Shown in pieces: positions 19,282 to 28,672 of a stretch of 64,000 nucleotides of DNA. The notes under the pieces were generated by a model that was given only the letters and a program-made list of their open reading frames with translations, searched no databases and was not told where the DNA came from. How positions within the stretch are numbered: the first letter of the stretch is position 1; every line of letters starts with the position of its first letter. The stretch is taken from NCBI RefSeq assembly GCF_011761305.1, contig NZ_JAAOZC010000006.1, positions 62,001 to 126,000 on the forward strand, given 5' to 3'. The stretch comes from Sphingomonas vulcanisoli (GTDB taxonomy: Bacteria; Pseudomonadota; Alphaproteobacteria; Sphingomonadales; Sphingomonadaceae). A program made the translations under genes and the position numbers.

Positions 19282-19700
19282 GGGACGAGCCCATACAGCA
19301 GCAAAGCTTTCTCCAGCTTCAACGGAGCGGACGATTCGAACGCGGCCAGCGCGATCTTGGGGATGGCGAGGCCTTCTATTGCGATCGTCGGCAGCGGATC
19401 GGGCGGCATGCGTTCGGGTGACTCGTCAAGGCTGACGCACAGCGCGATCTCGGTAGCGGCGAGGGTGGGGAGGGTGACGATGCCGACACCCCGTATCTCG
19501 ATCTGTCCGGCGATCGTCGCGGGGCAGGTGACGCGCAGGCGGCCATCGATCGCCTCCACAGTCGTGCTGTCGTCCGCCACCAGCACCGCGCCCCGATCGA
19601 TCAGCCGGAACGCGAGATCGGATTTGCCCGATCCGGGCCTGCCCATCAGCAGCACGCCCCGCCCGCCGATCGCGATGCAGGTTGCGTGCAGCATCGCCAT
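19278..19700 (-). CDS. hprK: HPr kinase/phosphorylase, short alphaproteobacterial form
   Basis: A 140-residue protein corresponding to the C-terminal catalytic domain only, as in other alphaproteobacteria. The P-loop is GRPGSGKSDLAFRL, followed by VLVADDSTTV. It would phosphorylate HPr on Ser49. Its ATG shares one base with the chvG stop (TGATG), and its end overlaps rapZ. Confidence 0.92.
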   Translation of the reverse strand: MAMLHATCIAIGGRGVLLMGRPGSGKSDLAFRLIDRGAVLVADDSTTVEAIDGRLRVTCPATIAGQIEIRGVGIVTLPTLAATEIALCVSLDESPERMPPDPLPTIAIEGLAIPKIALAAFESSAPLKLEKALLLYGLVP

Positions 19701-21265
19701 CAGCGCTGGGCCGCGGGCAGGCGGATGATGAAGCGCGCGCCCGATTGGTCCTCGTCGCGATCGGTCACGAGGATCGATCCGCTATGCCCTTCGACGATCG
19801 CCTTGGCGATGGCGAGGCCGAGGCCGCTGTGCCGCCCGAACGCCTCGCCCTCGGGCCGGTCCGAATGGAAGCGGTTGAAGATATCCTCGCGCGCGTCGAG
19901 CGCGACGCCGGGGCCCTCATCCTCGACGCGGATCACCACCTCATTCTGGTCGCGCGTCGCCGCCACCTGCACCAGGCCACCGTGCGGCGAGAAGCTGATG
20001 GCGTTGTCGATCAGATTTTCGATCACCCGCGCCAGCCGCGATCCTTCGCCGAAAAGCACCGCGCTACCGCGGTTGGGCCGCGCGAAGGCGAGGCGGATAT
20101 CGTTGGGGATGCCGCGCGCCTCACGGGCGTCGATCAACTGTTCGATCATATTGCCGATATCGACCGTCTCGAACCGCGCCCGTGAAAGCTCGGCATCCAT
20201 GCGCGAGGCTTCGGAAACATCGGTGATAAGCCGATCAAGCCGCGCGACATCGTCGCGGATGATCGCGATCAGTTTCTCCCGCAGCTCGGGATCGTTGACC
20301 AGATCGAGGCTGTCCACCGCGGAACGCAGCGAGGCGAGGGGGTTCTTGATCTCATGCGCGACGTCGGCGGCGAACGCTTCGGTGGCATCGATCCGCTTAC
20401 GGAGCGCCTGGCTCATGTCCGAAAGCGCGCGGGCGAGCGTGCCGATCTCGTCATGGCGGCTGGGCAGGCGCGGCAATTGCACCTCGCGCGCGCGGCCGAG
20501 GCGGACGCGGTGCGCGGCCAGCGCCAGCCGCCGGAGCGGCCGCGCGATCGTCCGCGCGAGGAAGAAGGACAGCAGCATCGACAGCGCGCCGGTGCCGAGC
20601 AGGATGATCCCCAGCCAGAACCGCTCGGCGCGGACACTACGCACGATCTCGCGCTGGTTGTTGGTCAGCAGCAGCACCCCGGCATCGCCCGCGCGCGTGG
20701 CCGAGGAGATCACCGGCGTGCGCTCCGGCGCCCTGCGCAGACGGGTTACGACCGTGGAGCTGCGGGACGCCGCTACGGCTTCGGGCCAGGCGGCGAGGCG
20801 GTCCCGCGCGGGCTCGACGAATTCCTCGGGCCGTTCGGCACCGACGACGATATCGATCATCCGATCCATCGCGCGCGCCAGGCGCTTGCGCCAGGGATCC
20901 GCCTTGGGATCGCGCAGCTCATAGGTCGGCGGCCCATAGTCCCAACTATCGATCGGCGCGGAGGAAGCGTCGGGATAGAGCCGCAGCCGGCTCTGGTCGC
21001 TGGCGCCGAGCCTTGCCATCAACTGCGGCCGCGCGGCCGCCGGGGCCGCCGCCACCGCCGCCGCGGCCATGCGGACCTCGATCGAGGCCTGCGCCATGCG
21101 ATCGTCGACCAGCTTGCTGCGGTAGCCATCGATATACAGGAAGCTGCCCGCCAACACGCCGAGCGCGAAGACGTTGACGGCCAGGATGCGGCCGGTGAGC
21201 GTCAGCCGGCCGAACCAGCCGACCGGCTCCAGCTCACCCCTCCGCGAAACGGTAGCCAACGCCAT
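19700..21265 (-). CDS. chvG: ChvG-type sensor histidine kinase
   Basis: A kinase of about 521 residues: an N-terminal membrane helix ([20 protein letters not shown]), a periplasmic sensing region of ~230 residues, a second membrane helix ([20 protein letters not shown] in two parts), a HAMP linker, an H-box with [16 protein letters not shown] and an ATPase domain ([25 protein letters not shown]). It pairs with ChvI in acid/cell-envelope stress signalling. The start is uncertain: the ATG at 21265 overlaps chvI by 32 bp and lacks a strong ribosome site, while GGAGGGG lies near the chvI stop, so a non-ATG start there is possible. Confidence 0.9.
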   Translation of the reverse strand: MALATVSRRGELEPVGWFGRLTLTGRILAVNVFALGVLAGSFLYIDGYRSKLVDDRMAQASIEVRMAAAAVAAAPAAARPQLMARLGASDQSRLRLYPDASSAPIDSWDYGPPTYELRDPKADPWRKRLARAMDRMIDIVVGAERPEEFVEPARDRLAAWPEAVAASRSSTVVTRLRRAPERTPVISSATRAGDAGVLLLTNNQREIVRSVRAERFWLGIILLGTGALSMLLSFFLARTIARPLRRLALAAHRVRLGRAREVQLPRLPSRHDEIGTLARALSDMSQALRKRIDATEAFAADVAHEIKNPLASLRSAVDSLDLVNDPELREKLIAIIRDDVARLDRLITDVSEASRMDAELSRARFETVDIGNMIEQLIDAREARGIPNDIRLAFARPNRGSAVLFGEGSRLARVIENLIDNAISFSPHGGLVQVAATRDQNEVVIRVEDEGPGVALDAREDIFNRFHSDRPEGEAFGRHSGLGLAIAKAIVEGHSGSILVTDRDEDQSGARFIIRLPAAQR

Positions 21266-21941
21266 AAAGCGTTTCGATCGCCTTGAACGCAGGATCGAGC
21301 TGGCGGAATTTGCGGCGGAGCCGCTTGATATGGCTGTCGATCGTCCGATCATCGACATAAACGTCGTCTTGATACGCGGTATCCATCAATTGATCGCGGG
21401 TCTTTACCACGCCGGGGCGCTGCGCCAACGCTTCGAGGATCATGAATTCGGTGACGGTGAGCGTTACGTCGCGCCCTTCCCATTTCACCTGATAACGCGC
21501 GGGATCCATTTCGAGCCGTCCGCGCATCACCGTTTCGGCCTGGGGCTCGTCCGTCGCACCTTCAGGGGCATCACGCAGTTCGGCGCGACGGAGGATCGCG
21601 CGGATGCGGGCGATCAGCAGCCGCTGCGAGAAAGGCTTGGAGATATAATCGTCCGCGCCCATCGCCAGGCCCAGCGCCTCGTCCAGTTCATCGTCCTTGG
21701 AGGTGAGGAAGATCACCGGCAGCGCGCTTTTCTCACGCAGGCGGCGGAGCAGCTCCATGCCGTCGAGCCGGGGCATCTTGATATCCAGCACCGCCAGATC
21801 GGGGGGATTGTCGACCAGCGCCTTCAATGCGCTCTCGCCGTCCGAATAGACGCGCACGATAAAACCCTCGGCCTGCAGCGCGATGGAGACGGAGGTGAGG
21901 ATGTTGCGGTCGTCATCGACGAGCGCGATTGCAGGCGTCAT
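21234..21941 (-). CDS. chvI: ChvI-type response regulator
   Basis: A 235-residue OmpR-family regulator. The receiver has the acidic pocket DDD near residues 9–11, the phosphorylated Asp at about 53 in [12 protein letters not shown] and Lys in YISKPFS. The C-terminal winged helix ends [17 protein letters not shown]. It is the first gene of the chvI–chvG–hprK–rapZ–EIIA–HPr operon, a gene order conserved in alphaproteobacteria that ties envelope/acid stress signalling to the PTS. Confidence 0.94.
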   Translation of the reverse strand: MTPAIALVDDDRNILTSVSIALQAEGFIVRVYSDGESALKALVDNPPDLAVLDIKMPRLDGMELLRRLREKSALPVIFLTSKDDELDEALGLAMGADDYISKPFSQRLLIARIRAILRRAELRDAPEGATDEPQAETVMRGRLEMDPARYQVKWEGRDVTLTVTEFMILEALAQRPGVVKTRDQLMDTAYQDDVYVDDRTIDSHIKRLRRKFRQLDPAFKAIETLYGVGYRFAEG

Positions 21942-22070
21942 GCTTTCTCGCGGTTCGGTTATCGCGGCTCTCCTATAGCAGCGAGGGGCGCCACCTCAAC
22001 CGGAGGTGACGATCGTGTTCGGGTTGGTTTTGCGGCTTAATCTAACGCAAGTCCGGTCGTTCTTGGGCCT

Positions 22071-23015
22071 GTGTATCATGATCCGCATCTTGCGACACCG
22101 CAAACAGGCCGAAGGGAGCAGCGAGGCTGGCTGCGCCGGCTGATCTTCGGCAAGGGGGACGAACAGCCTCAGCCGGCGATATCCTGGCCCGATGCCCAGC
22201 CTGGGCCACTACCGATGGTCAACGCACTGGCCGACGCGCTGGCGCAGCTGGTGACGGCTGCGCGCGAGCAGCTGGATGACGCCAGCGAGATCGTCGATCG
22301 GTCGGCGGATGAAGCGCGCGATTACGGCAGCGTGCTCGCCCAAGGGGCCAAGACGATCAACGAAGCGGCACTGCCCGATGCCGTCGCGGCGGCGGTGATC
22401 GAGGCGACCCAGACCATGCTGGCGCGCACACGGCGGGCGGAAGAGCGGCTGCGCGGGATGAGCGCTGATCTGGCCAAGCTGCGCCACGATCTGCAGGAAG
22501 CTCAGTCTCAGGCCGAGCACGATCCCTTGACGGGCCTTCCCAACCGCCGCGCGCTCGATAATGCGCTGCAGGCGGCGGTCATCGGGGCGGCGGCGGCACA
22601 GAAGGCGTTGAGCCTGGCCTTCTGCGATATCGACAATTTCAAGATCCTCAACGATCGCCACGGCCATGCTGTCGGGGATCGGGTGCTGCGGCTGGTGGCC
22701 GATTGCCTGGCGGATGGCGGCGGGGAGGATGTCTTCGTCGGGCGGCACGGCGGCGAGGAATTCGTCCTGCTGTTCGATGGCGTGGGAGCGGAGCAAGCAG
22801 CGCTCAAGATCGATATGATCCGCGCGCAGCTGGCGACGCGCACCTTGCGCTCCAAGACGGACGACAGCCCGATCGGCAATGTTACCTTCTCGGCCGGCGT
22901 GGCGATGCTGCGCGAGGAGGAAGAAGCCAACGATCTGCTCCATCGCGCCGATCGCGCGCTGTATCGCGCCAAATATAACGGCCGGAACCGGGTGGAGATC
23001 GATCGGGAGGGGTGA
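22071..23015 (+). CDS. diguanylate cyclase (GGDEF domain)
   Basis: A 314-residue soluble protein. The N-terminal ~150 residues are helical and acidic without a recognised sensor (coiled-coil-like around EERLRGMSADLAKLRHDLQ). The C-terminal GGDEF domain has DPLTGLPNRRALD, DIDNFKILND and the active site GGEEF. It should make cyclic-di-GMP. The I-site RxxD before GGEEF is not evident (EDVFVGRHGGEEF), so product inhibition may be weak. A GTG start is used because a stop lies 30 bp upstream and no ATG precedes the domain. It is divergent from chvI. Confidence 0.87.
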   Translation: MYHDPHLATPQTGRREQRGWLRRLIFGKGDEQPQPAISWPDAQPGPLPMVNALADALAQLVTAAREQLDDASEIVDRSADEARDYGSVLAQGAKTINEAALPDAVAAAVIEATQTMLARTRRAEERLRGMSADLAKLRHDLQEAQSQAEHDPLTGLPNRRALDNALQAAVIGAAAAQKALSLAFCDIDNFKILNDRHGHAVGDRVLRLVADCLADGGGEDVFVGRHGGEEFVLLFDGVGAEQAALKIDMIRAQLATRTLRSKTDDSPIGNVTFSAGVAMLREEEEANDLLHRADRALYRAKYNGRNRVEIDREG

Positions 23016-23018
23016 GGC

Positions 23019-23051
23019 AAATCCTCCCTCTGGCGGGGGAGGATGTGTTTG
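23019..23051. repeat. single hairpin of the AATCCTC repeat class
   Basis: AAATCCTCCC...GGGGGAGGAT palindrome between the convergent GGDEF and purQ genes, 2 bp from the purQ stop. It matches the outer ends of the repeat at 62043–62174. Confidence 0.7.
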
Positions 23052-23053
23052 GG

Positions 23054-23719
23054 TCAGCCGACCGCCGCGAGCAAACTCTCAAACATCCGTCGCCCGTCGG
23101 TGCGGCCATGCGCGGGCTCGATCACGCGCTCGGGATGCGGCATCAGCCCAAGCACATTGCCGGCATCGTTGATGATCCCGGCAATATTGCGGGCCGATCC
23201 GTTGACGGATTCGGCATACCGAAGCGCCACGCGGCCTTCGCCTTCCAGGCGATCCAGCACGTCCGTATCGGCGACATAATTGCCATCATGATGCGCCACG
23301 GGAATCGCGATTTCCTCGCCCGCTTCATAGCCGCTGGTGAAGATCGATTGATTGTTGGCGACTTCCAGCGCGACGCTGCGGCAGACGAACGCCAGCCCGG
23401 CATTGCGCATCAGCGCGCCCGGCAGCAGCCCGACCTCGGTCAACACCTGAAAGCCGTTGCACACGCCCAGCACCGCGACGCCGCGCCCGGCGGCATCGGC
23501 CACCGCGCGCATCACCGGCGATCGCGCCGCCATCGCGCCCGATCGAAGATAATCGCCATAGGAAAAGCCACCCGGCACCGCGATAAGATCGACGCCGTCC
23601 GGCACTTCGGTCTCGCGATGCCAGAGCATCACCGGCGCCGTACCGCTCACCTCTTCGATCGCCACCGCCAGATCGCGATCGCAGTTGGAACCTGGGAAAA
23701 CGACGACCGCGGCCTTCAT
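23054..23719 (-). CDS. purQ: phosphoribosylformylglycinamidine synthase subunit PurQ
   Basis: A 221-residue glutaminase subunit of FGAM synthase, the fourth step of purine synthesis. The catalytic Cys is in [11 protein letters not shown], the His/Glu pair in GLMPHPERV. It starts with [15 protein letters not shown], typical for PurQ. It follows purS by 4 bp, so PurS/PurQ are made together for the complex with PurL, which is not in the window. Confidence 0.97.
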   Translation of the reverse strand: MKAAVVVFPGSNCDRDLAVAIEEVSGTAPVMLWHRETEVPDGVDLIAVPGGFSYGDYLRSGAMAARSPVMRAVADAAGRGVAVLGVCNGFQVLTEVGLLPGALMRNAGLAFVCRSVALEVANNQSIFTSGYEAGEEIAIPVAHHDGNYVADTDVLDRLEGEGRVALRYAESVNGSARNIAGIINDAGNVLGLMPHPERVIEPAHGRTDGRRMFESLLAAVG

Positions 23720-23723
23720 GCGC

Positions 23724-23963
23724 TTACCCCCGCTCGATCCGGTAATTTTCGATCACGGTGTTGGCGAGCAGCTTGCGGCACATCGCATCGCAATCCTCGT
23801 CCGAAAGATCGGCGCCATGCTCCAGTTCGATCAGCTTGCCCTGGCGGACGCCTTCGATGCCATCGAAGCCCAACCCCTCCAGCGCATTGTGGATGGCGCG
23901 CCCCTGGGGATCGAGCACCCCGGGCTTCAACGTCACGTAGATGCGGGTCTTCAAGGGTATCAT
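23724..23963 (-). CDS. purS: phosphoribosylformylglycinamidine synthase subunit PurS
   Basis: A 79-residue PurS, the small bridging subunit that channels ammonia between PurQ and PurL. The sequence shows [17 protein letters not shown] and a C-terminal [10 protein letters not shown] typical of the family. The ATG at 23963 begins the conserved region; the longer open frame upstream is arginine-rich and unlike PurS. The ribosome site is weak. Confidence 0.93.
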   Translation of the reverse strand: MIPLKTRIYVTLKPGVLDPQGRAIHNALEGLGFDGIEGVRQGKLIELEHGADLSDEDCDAMCRKLLANTVIENYRIERG

Positions 23964-24101
23964 CCCGGGCCGGTGGCGGATGCCGGGGCCTATGCCGCCC
24001 CAAAGCCGAAGCCGCAACCCGCCGCGATCAATTGACGCCCGGCTTTTCACCAGCCTAGCATCGTTTCGGCGGCGCACGACCGCTCAAACAGGGGAAACAG
24101 G

Positions 24102-24890
24102 ATGAAGATGTTCGTGGGCGGCGGTTTCGCCGCGCTGTTGGTGCCTTCATCGGCTTTGGCCGTAAGCCCGTTCGACGGCACGTGGAAAGCCGATCTCAAG
24201 ACCGCGCAATTGCCGCAGAAGCCGCAGACCATCCTGCTCAAGGACGGCGTCTTCACCTGCAGCACTTGCAAGCCCGTCTTCACCGTCAAGGCCGATGGCG
24301 CGTTCCACCCGATCACCAACCAGCCCTATACCGATGAGGCCAAGATGGAGGTGGTCGACGAGCATACGATCGTCGAGACCGACAAGCTGAAGGGCAAGGT
24401 TACCAATGTGGCCAGGCAGACCGTCTCCACCGATGGCAAGACGATGACGGCAAGCTGGACCGATACCAGCGCGCCGGATGGCAAGGCGACGACCGGCAGC
24501 GGCACGATGACGCGCGTCGGCATGGCACCGGCGGGAGCCCATGCCATTTCCGGTTCGTGGCGTCAGGCAAGCGTCGCAAACATCTCTGATGCCGCGCTGA
24601 CCGAGACCCTCGCCCTGAATGGCGACTGGCTCTCGCTGACCACGCCTAATGGCTACAGCTACAAGGCCAAGCTTGGCGGCCAGAAGGTGCCGCTGGTCGG
24701 CGATACGGCGGAAACAATGGTTGCGGTCAAGCGCACCGGCGCGATGACGTTGTTCGAGGAGGACAGCCGCAAGGGCGAAGTCGTCAACACCTACACGATG
24801 ACGCTTCTGCCCGGCGGCAAGACGATGAAGGTCGTGTCTCGCAACGCGAAGCAGGGCACCGACACCATCTATGTGATGAAGAAGCTCTAA
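24102..24890 (+). CDS. secreted hypothetical protein with an N-terminal CxxC
   Basis: A 262-residue protein with a clear signal peptide (MKMFVGGGFAALLVPSSALA). The mature protein starts SPFDGTWKADL and contains CSTC (Cys53, Cys56) 30 residues in. The rest is rich in Thr, Lys and Gly and looks like a beta-rich lipocalin/DUF-type fold with two similar halves: FDGTWK...TASWTD and SGSWRQ...TMKVVS. I do not recognise a family. It probably resides in the periplasm. GGGGAAACAGG precedes the ATG. Confidence 0.6.
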   Translation: MKMFVGGGFAALLVPSSALAVSPFDGTWKADLKTAQLPQKPQTILLKDGVFTCSTCKPVFTVKADGAFHPITNQPYTDEAKMEVVDEHTIVETDKLKGKVTNVARQTVSTDGKTMTASWTDTSAPDGKATTGSGTMTRVGMAPAGAHAISGSWRQASVANISDAALTETLALNGDWLSLTTPNGYSYKAKLGGQKVPLVGDTAETMVAVKRTGAMTLFEEDSRKGEVVNTYTMTLLPGGKTMKVVSRNAKQGTDTIYVMKKL

Positions 24891-24975
24891 GGCCGATAGA
24901 TGCCGCGTGGCGGCCGGGCTTAGGTTCGGCCGTCATGTGTTGCCATCGGCGCCGTCTCGTCTGACAAGAGTAGGC

Positions 24976-25923
24976 ATGGGCTGGTTTTCGCGCTTCACTG
25001 TCACACGTTCCGCCGAGGCGGCGGCGCGCGACCGCGAATGGGAAGCGGCGCTGGAGCGGGACACCCTGCCGGCCCAGGTCGAAAAGCGGCTGCGCGATGC
25101 CGGCGCGGGGCGGACGCCGTGGGTTGCGTCAATGACGCCCGCCGAACTGCTGATCGCCAAGAGCCATGGCTGCCGCCCGATCGCCACCGTCTCGGGCACC
25201 TGCTGGTATAGCTTCGGGCGGAGCTGGACCGAGGGTCACGCCGAAGGCTGGAGCCGCGCGCTCAACCGGATCGGTGAGGAGGCCTATGCCTGCGGCGCCA
25301 ACGCGGTGGTCGATGTCCAGCTGCGCCGTATCCAGCATGGCTTCGGCAGCGGCATGGATTTCACGCTGATCGGCACCGCGGTGAAGATCGACGGGCTCAA
25401 GCCCAGCGCACGCCCGGTGATCGCCACGGTGCCCGCGCTGGAATTCGTGCGCTTACTGGAGATGGGGATTGTGCCCGTCGGCCTGGCGATCGGCGCGCGA
25501 TACGAATGGCTGGGTGGGTTCGGCACGTGGAACGGCTGGGGATCGGCGGCGAGCCGCACACAGTGGCAGCTGAACGCGCTTTCGCCGAGCCAGCCGCTCG
25601 GCGATCTTTCCGATTTCTGGGAGCGTATCCGGCGCGAGGCGATCTGGGACTTGCGCGATCATGCCGCCGCCCAAGGCAACGGCGTGCTCGCCCACACCCA
25701 TTTCAGCCAGCTGATCCGGCAGGAGCGGGACAAGGCCCCGCCCGCCTATCTCGGCCGCTATATCGTGCTCGGCACGGTGGTCGATACGCCGGCCAATGCG
25801 CCGGTGCCGCACCATATTCGGCGCGTTGCCGACATGCGCGATCCGTCACCGCTGGATGGGACGTTCGGGCGGCGCAACGATGTTTACTCCGGCGAAATGG
25901 GCGAAGGCGAGGGAGCGATATGA
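24976..25923 (+). CDS. protein with two fused YbjQ-like (heavy-metal-binding type) domains
   Basis: A 315-residue protein with two diverged copies of the YbjQ/PF01906-like fold. The first spans ~60–155, with the family hallmark SRALNRIGEEAYACGANAVVDVQL; the second spans ~165–290, with EAIWDLRDHAAAQGNGVLAH. Single YbjQ proteins are ~105 residues and form ring pentamers; the 'heavy metal binding' label is weakly supported. A charged leader of ~55 residues precedes domain 1. There is no signal peptide. It overlaps the next, similar gene by ATGA, so the two are coupled. The start at 24976 follows AAGAGTAGG. Confidence 0.7.
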   Translation: MGWFSRFTVTRSAEAAARDREWEAALERDTLPAQVEKRLRDAGAGRTPWVASMTPAELLIAKSHGCRPIATVSGTCWYSFGRSWTEGHAEGWSRALNRIGEEAYACGANAVVDVQLRRIQHGFGSGMDFTLIGTAVKIDGLKPSARPVIATVPALEFVRLLEMGIVPVGLAIGARYEWLGGFGTWNGWGSAASRTQWQLNALSPSQPLGDLSDFWERIRREAIWDLRDHAAAQGNGVLAHTHFSQLIRQERDKAPPAYLGRYIVLGTVVDTPANAPVPHHIRRVADMRDPSPLDGTFGRRNDVYSGEMGEGEGAI

Positions 25924-26735
25924 GCGACGGACAGCAGATGCCGCAACATGCGCTGGAGCGGTTGGAAGGCCTGCGCCGCGAAGGCCATCCGGACGGCATC
26001 TTCACATCGGACTTCACGGTCAACGAATTCCTGCTGGTGCGCAAAGCCGGGTTCGAGCCGATCGGGCTGTGCATCGGTTCGTGCATCTATCATCTCGGCT
26101 TCCAGTTCGCGGGCTGGACCAGCAATGTCGAACTCGAGACGCTGAGCCTCGCGATGTACGAAGCGCGCGCGCTGGCGATGGAGCGGATGCGGGCCGAGGC
26201 GGCGCGGATGGGCGCGGACGGCATCGTCGGCGTGCGGCTGACCGTAAAGCGGATGGAGTGGGACAAGCATGTCCTGGAATTCGTCGCGATCGGCACGGGC
26301 ATCGTCCACGCCAGCGGCCACACCGGATTCAAGGGACCGGGCGGCCAGCCCTTCACCTCGGCGCTGACCGGCCAGGATTTCTGGACGCTGCTGCAGGCGG
26401 GCTACCGGCCGCTGGAGATGGTGATGGGCAGCTGCGTCTATCATGTCGCGCGGCGCGGGCCCTTGTCGACGATCGGCAGCGTCGGCCAGAATGTCGAGCT
26501 TACCAACTTCAGCCTGGCGCTCTACGAAGCGCGTGAAATCGCGATGGAGCGGATGCAGCTGGAGGCGACCAAGGCGGGCGCCGAGGGCGTCGTCGGCGCC
26601 GATCTCCACGAAGGGAGCCACAATTGGCAGACGCATGTCATCGAATTCTTCGCCATCGGCACGGCGGTGCTGCCGATCGAGGGCCATTCGGGCGAAATCC
26701 CCGATCCGCAATTGGTGCTTTCGGTCAACGGCTAG
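25920..26735 (+). CDS. second double YbjQ-like domain protein
   Basis: A 271-residue protein translationally coupled to the previous gene. Two copies of the same domain can be aligned by eye: EFLLVRKAGFEPIGLCIGSC with FWTLLQAGYRPLEMVMGSC, and EARALAMERMRAEAARMGADGIVG with EAREIAMERMQLEATKAGAEGVVG. The two halves are more alike to each other than to the first protein, suggesting recent internal duplication. Each half has a GSCxYH motif (IGSCIYH, MGSCVYH), giving paired Cys/His that might bind metal. The function is unknown. The repeat at 26743 follows closely. Confidence 0.7.
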   Translation: MSDGQQMPQHALERLEGLRREGHPDGIFTSDFTVNEFLLVRKAGFEPIGLCIGSCIYHLGFQFAGWTSNVELETLSLAMYEARALAMERMRAEAARMGADGIVGVRLTVKRMEWDKHVLEFVAIGTGIVHASGHTGFKGPGGQPFTSALTGQDFWTLLQAGYRPLEMVMGSCVYHVARRGPLSTIGSVGQNVELTNFSLALYEAREIAMERMQLEATKAGAEGVVGADLHEGSHNWQTHVIEFFAIGTAVLPIEGHSGEIPDPQLVLSVNG

Positions 26736-26742
26736 GTAGCCC

Positions 26743-26823
26743 GCACTCCGGCGAAGGCCGGAGCGCTGGAGTTTCGGGCATAGCGCTTGCCATCCTGCGC
26801 TCCGGCCTTCGCCGGAGCACGGC
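26743..26823. repeat. paired-hairpin repeat, GCTCCGGC class
   Basis: GCACTCCGGCGAAGGCCGGAGC at the left and GCTCCGGCCTTCGCCGGAGC at the right are hairpins separated by ~35 bp, as in the copy at 11634. Its right arm (GGAG at 26814–26817) is placed as a ribosome binding site for the DUF885 gene. Confidence 0.85.
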
Positions 26824-26824
26824 G

Positions 26825-28597
26825 TTGTTTTTGGCTGCGGGGTTACTGAGCATTCCCGCGATGGCCCAGGCTCCAACCGAGCATCAAAAGCTCTTCGCGC
26901 TGTTCCACGACAGCGACGAGGCGACCCTCAAGCGCCAGCCGCTCGCGGCGCTGTTCCGCGGCGACATGCGCTACCCTGACCGCATCGGTGACCTGTTCAC
27001 CAACAGCGGCGATCAGGCCGAGCTGCAGGCCGGGGAGGCCGATCTCAAGGCGCTGCACGGCATAGATCGCGCCAAGCTCGATGGCGACGACCGCATCGCC
27101 TATGATGTGTTCGAGAATCAGACGCAGATCGGCCTCAAGGCGCTGCGCGATCCCGATCTGCGCACATCCTTCGCCGTCCGCCCGATCAACCATTTCGGTG
27201 GCGCACAGCTGACCTTCGCCGATCTGGGATCGGGCGAGGGGCCGGCGCCGTTCAATACGGTCGCCGACTATGAGAACAATCTCAAGCGCAACCGGCTGTG
27301 GGCCAAGGCGATCGACCAGATCATCGTCCGCTTCCGGCAGGGCATGCAGCTCGGCATCGTCGAGACCAAGCTGACCACGCGCAACATGATCGATCAGTTC
27401 GATCAGGAGCTGGGCAAGGGCGTCGAGGGATCGACCTATTATCAGCCGATCGCCAAGCTGCCCGCGGGCTTCCCGGCGGCGGACAAGGCGAGACTCAAGG
27501 GCGAATATGCCGCGCTGGTGCGCGATGACCTCCGTCCGGCCTTCACGCGGCTGCGCGACTTCCTCAAAAACGACTATCTGCCCGCTGCGCGCGAGGGGGT
27601 CGGCCTCAAATATATGAAGGGCGGCGACAAGGTTTACGCTTATGATATCGAGGCGAACACGACGCTGCCCTTGAGCGCGAAGGAGGTTCACGAACTCGGT
27701 CTGTCCGAGGTCGCGCGAATCCTCGGCGAGATGCGGACGGCGGCGGCGCAGGCGGGGTTCAAGGGCACGTTGCCCGAGCTTTTCACGTATATGCGCACCG
27801 ACAAGCGCTTCCAGCGGGCGAGCGTCGATCAGCTGCGCGATGGCTATTTGGCGATCCGCAAGCGCGTCGAGGCGCGCATCCCCGAGCAATTCTCGACCCT
27901 GCCCAAGACCGGTCTCGAGATCCGCCCGACGCCGGATTTCAAGGCCAAGACCGCGGCCGGCGGCGAGTATGAGCAGGGCACGGCAGACGGCAAGCGGCCC
28001 GGCGTTTTCTATTACAACGGCTACGATCTGCCCTCGCGGTACATGTGGGAGATGGAGACATTGTTCCTCCACGAGGCCGAACCGGGCCACCATTTCCAGA
28101 TCAGCCTTGCGCAGGAGAATACCGGGCTCCCTGCCTTCATGCGCTACGGCGGCAATACCGCTTATGCCGAAGGCTGGGCGCTTTATTCCGAAAGCCTGTG
28201 GAAGGATCTCGGCATGGAGACCGATCCCTGGCAGCGGCTCGGCGGGCTCAATGATGAGATGCTGCGCGCGATGCGGCTGGTCGTCGACAGCGGCATCCAC
28301 GCTTACGGCTGGAGCCGCGCGCAATCGATCCAGTACATGCTCGACAATTCGCCCGAGAGCGTGACCGACGCCACCGCAGAGGTGGAACGCTACATCGCCA
28401 TTCCCGGCCAGGCGCTGGCCTACAAGATCGGGCAGCTCACCATCCAGCGCTGCAAGGAAAAAGCGATGCGCGCGCTTGGCGCCAAGTTCGATCCGCGCGC
28501 CTTCCATGCGCAGGTGCTGATGACCGGATCGCTGCCGATGCCCGTGCTGGAAAAGAAAATCGACGACTGGATCGCCGCGGAGAAGGCGAAGGGTTGA
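26825..28597 (+). CDS. DUF885 family putative zinc peptidase, secreted
   Basis: About 590 residues. A DUF885-family protein with a thermolysin-like helix HEAEPGHHFQ and a downstream AEGWALYSE, fitting HExxxGH zinc ligands plus a Glu ligand. Members are predicted exported metallohydrolases. A hydrophobic segment ending IPAMAQ is a signal peptide. No ATG lies before it in frame. A TTG at 26825 has GGAG 7 bp upstream, both at the edge of the repeat, and is my best start, but its n-region lacks basic residues. The frame also runs upstream through the repeat, adding LRSGLRR, so the true start is unresolved. Confidence 0.8.
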   Translation: MFLAAGLLSIPAMAQAPTEHQKLFALFHDSDEATLKRQPLAALFRGDMRYPDRIGDLFTNSGDQAELQAGEADLKALHGIDRAKLDGDDRIAYDVFENQTQIGLKALRDPDLRTSFAVRPINHFGGAQLTFADLGSGEGPAPFNTVADYENNLKRNRLWAKAIDQIIVRFRQGMQLGIVETKLTTRNMIDQFDQELGKGVEGSTYYQPIAKLPAGFPAADKARLKGEYAALVRDDLRPAFTRLRDFLKNDYLPAAREGVGLKYMKGGDKVYAYDIEANTTLPLSAKEVHELGLSEVARILGEMRTAAAQAGFKGTLPELFTYMRTDKRFQRASVDQLRDGYLAIRKRVEARIPEQFSTLPKTGLEIRPTPDFKAKTAAGGEYEQGTADGKRPGVFYYNGYDLPSRYMWEMETLFLHEAEPGHHFQISLAQENTGLPAFMRYGGNTAYAEGWALYSESLWKDLGMETDPWQRLGGLNDEMLRAMRLVVDSGIHAYGWSRAQSIQYMLDNSPESVTDATAEVERYIAIPGQALAYKIGQLTIQRCKEKAMRALGAKFDPRAFHAQVLMTGSLPMPVLEKKIDDWIAAEKAKG

Positions 28598-28672
28598 AAA
28601 CAGCGGATGGCGCCGGGCAGGGAACAGCGCCATTCACAAGCTGTTCAAAGCGTTCGCTTTAAGGGACGCGGC

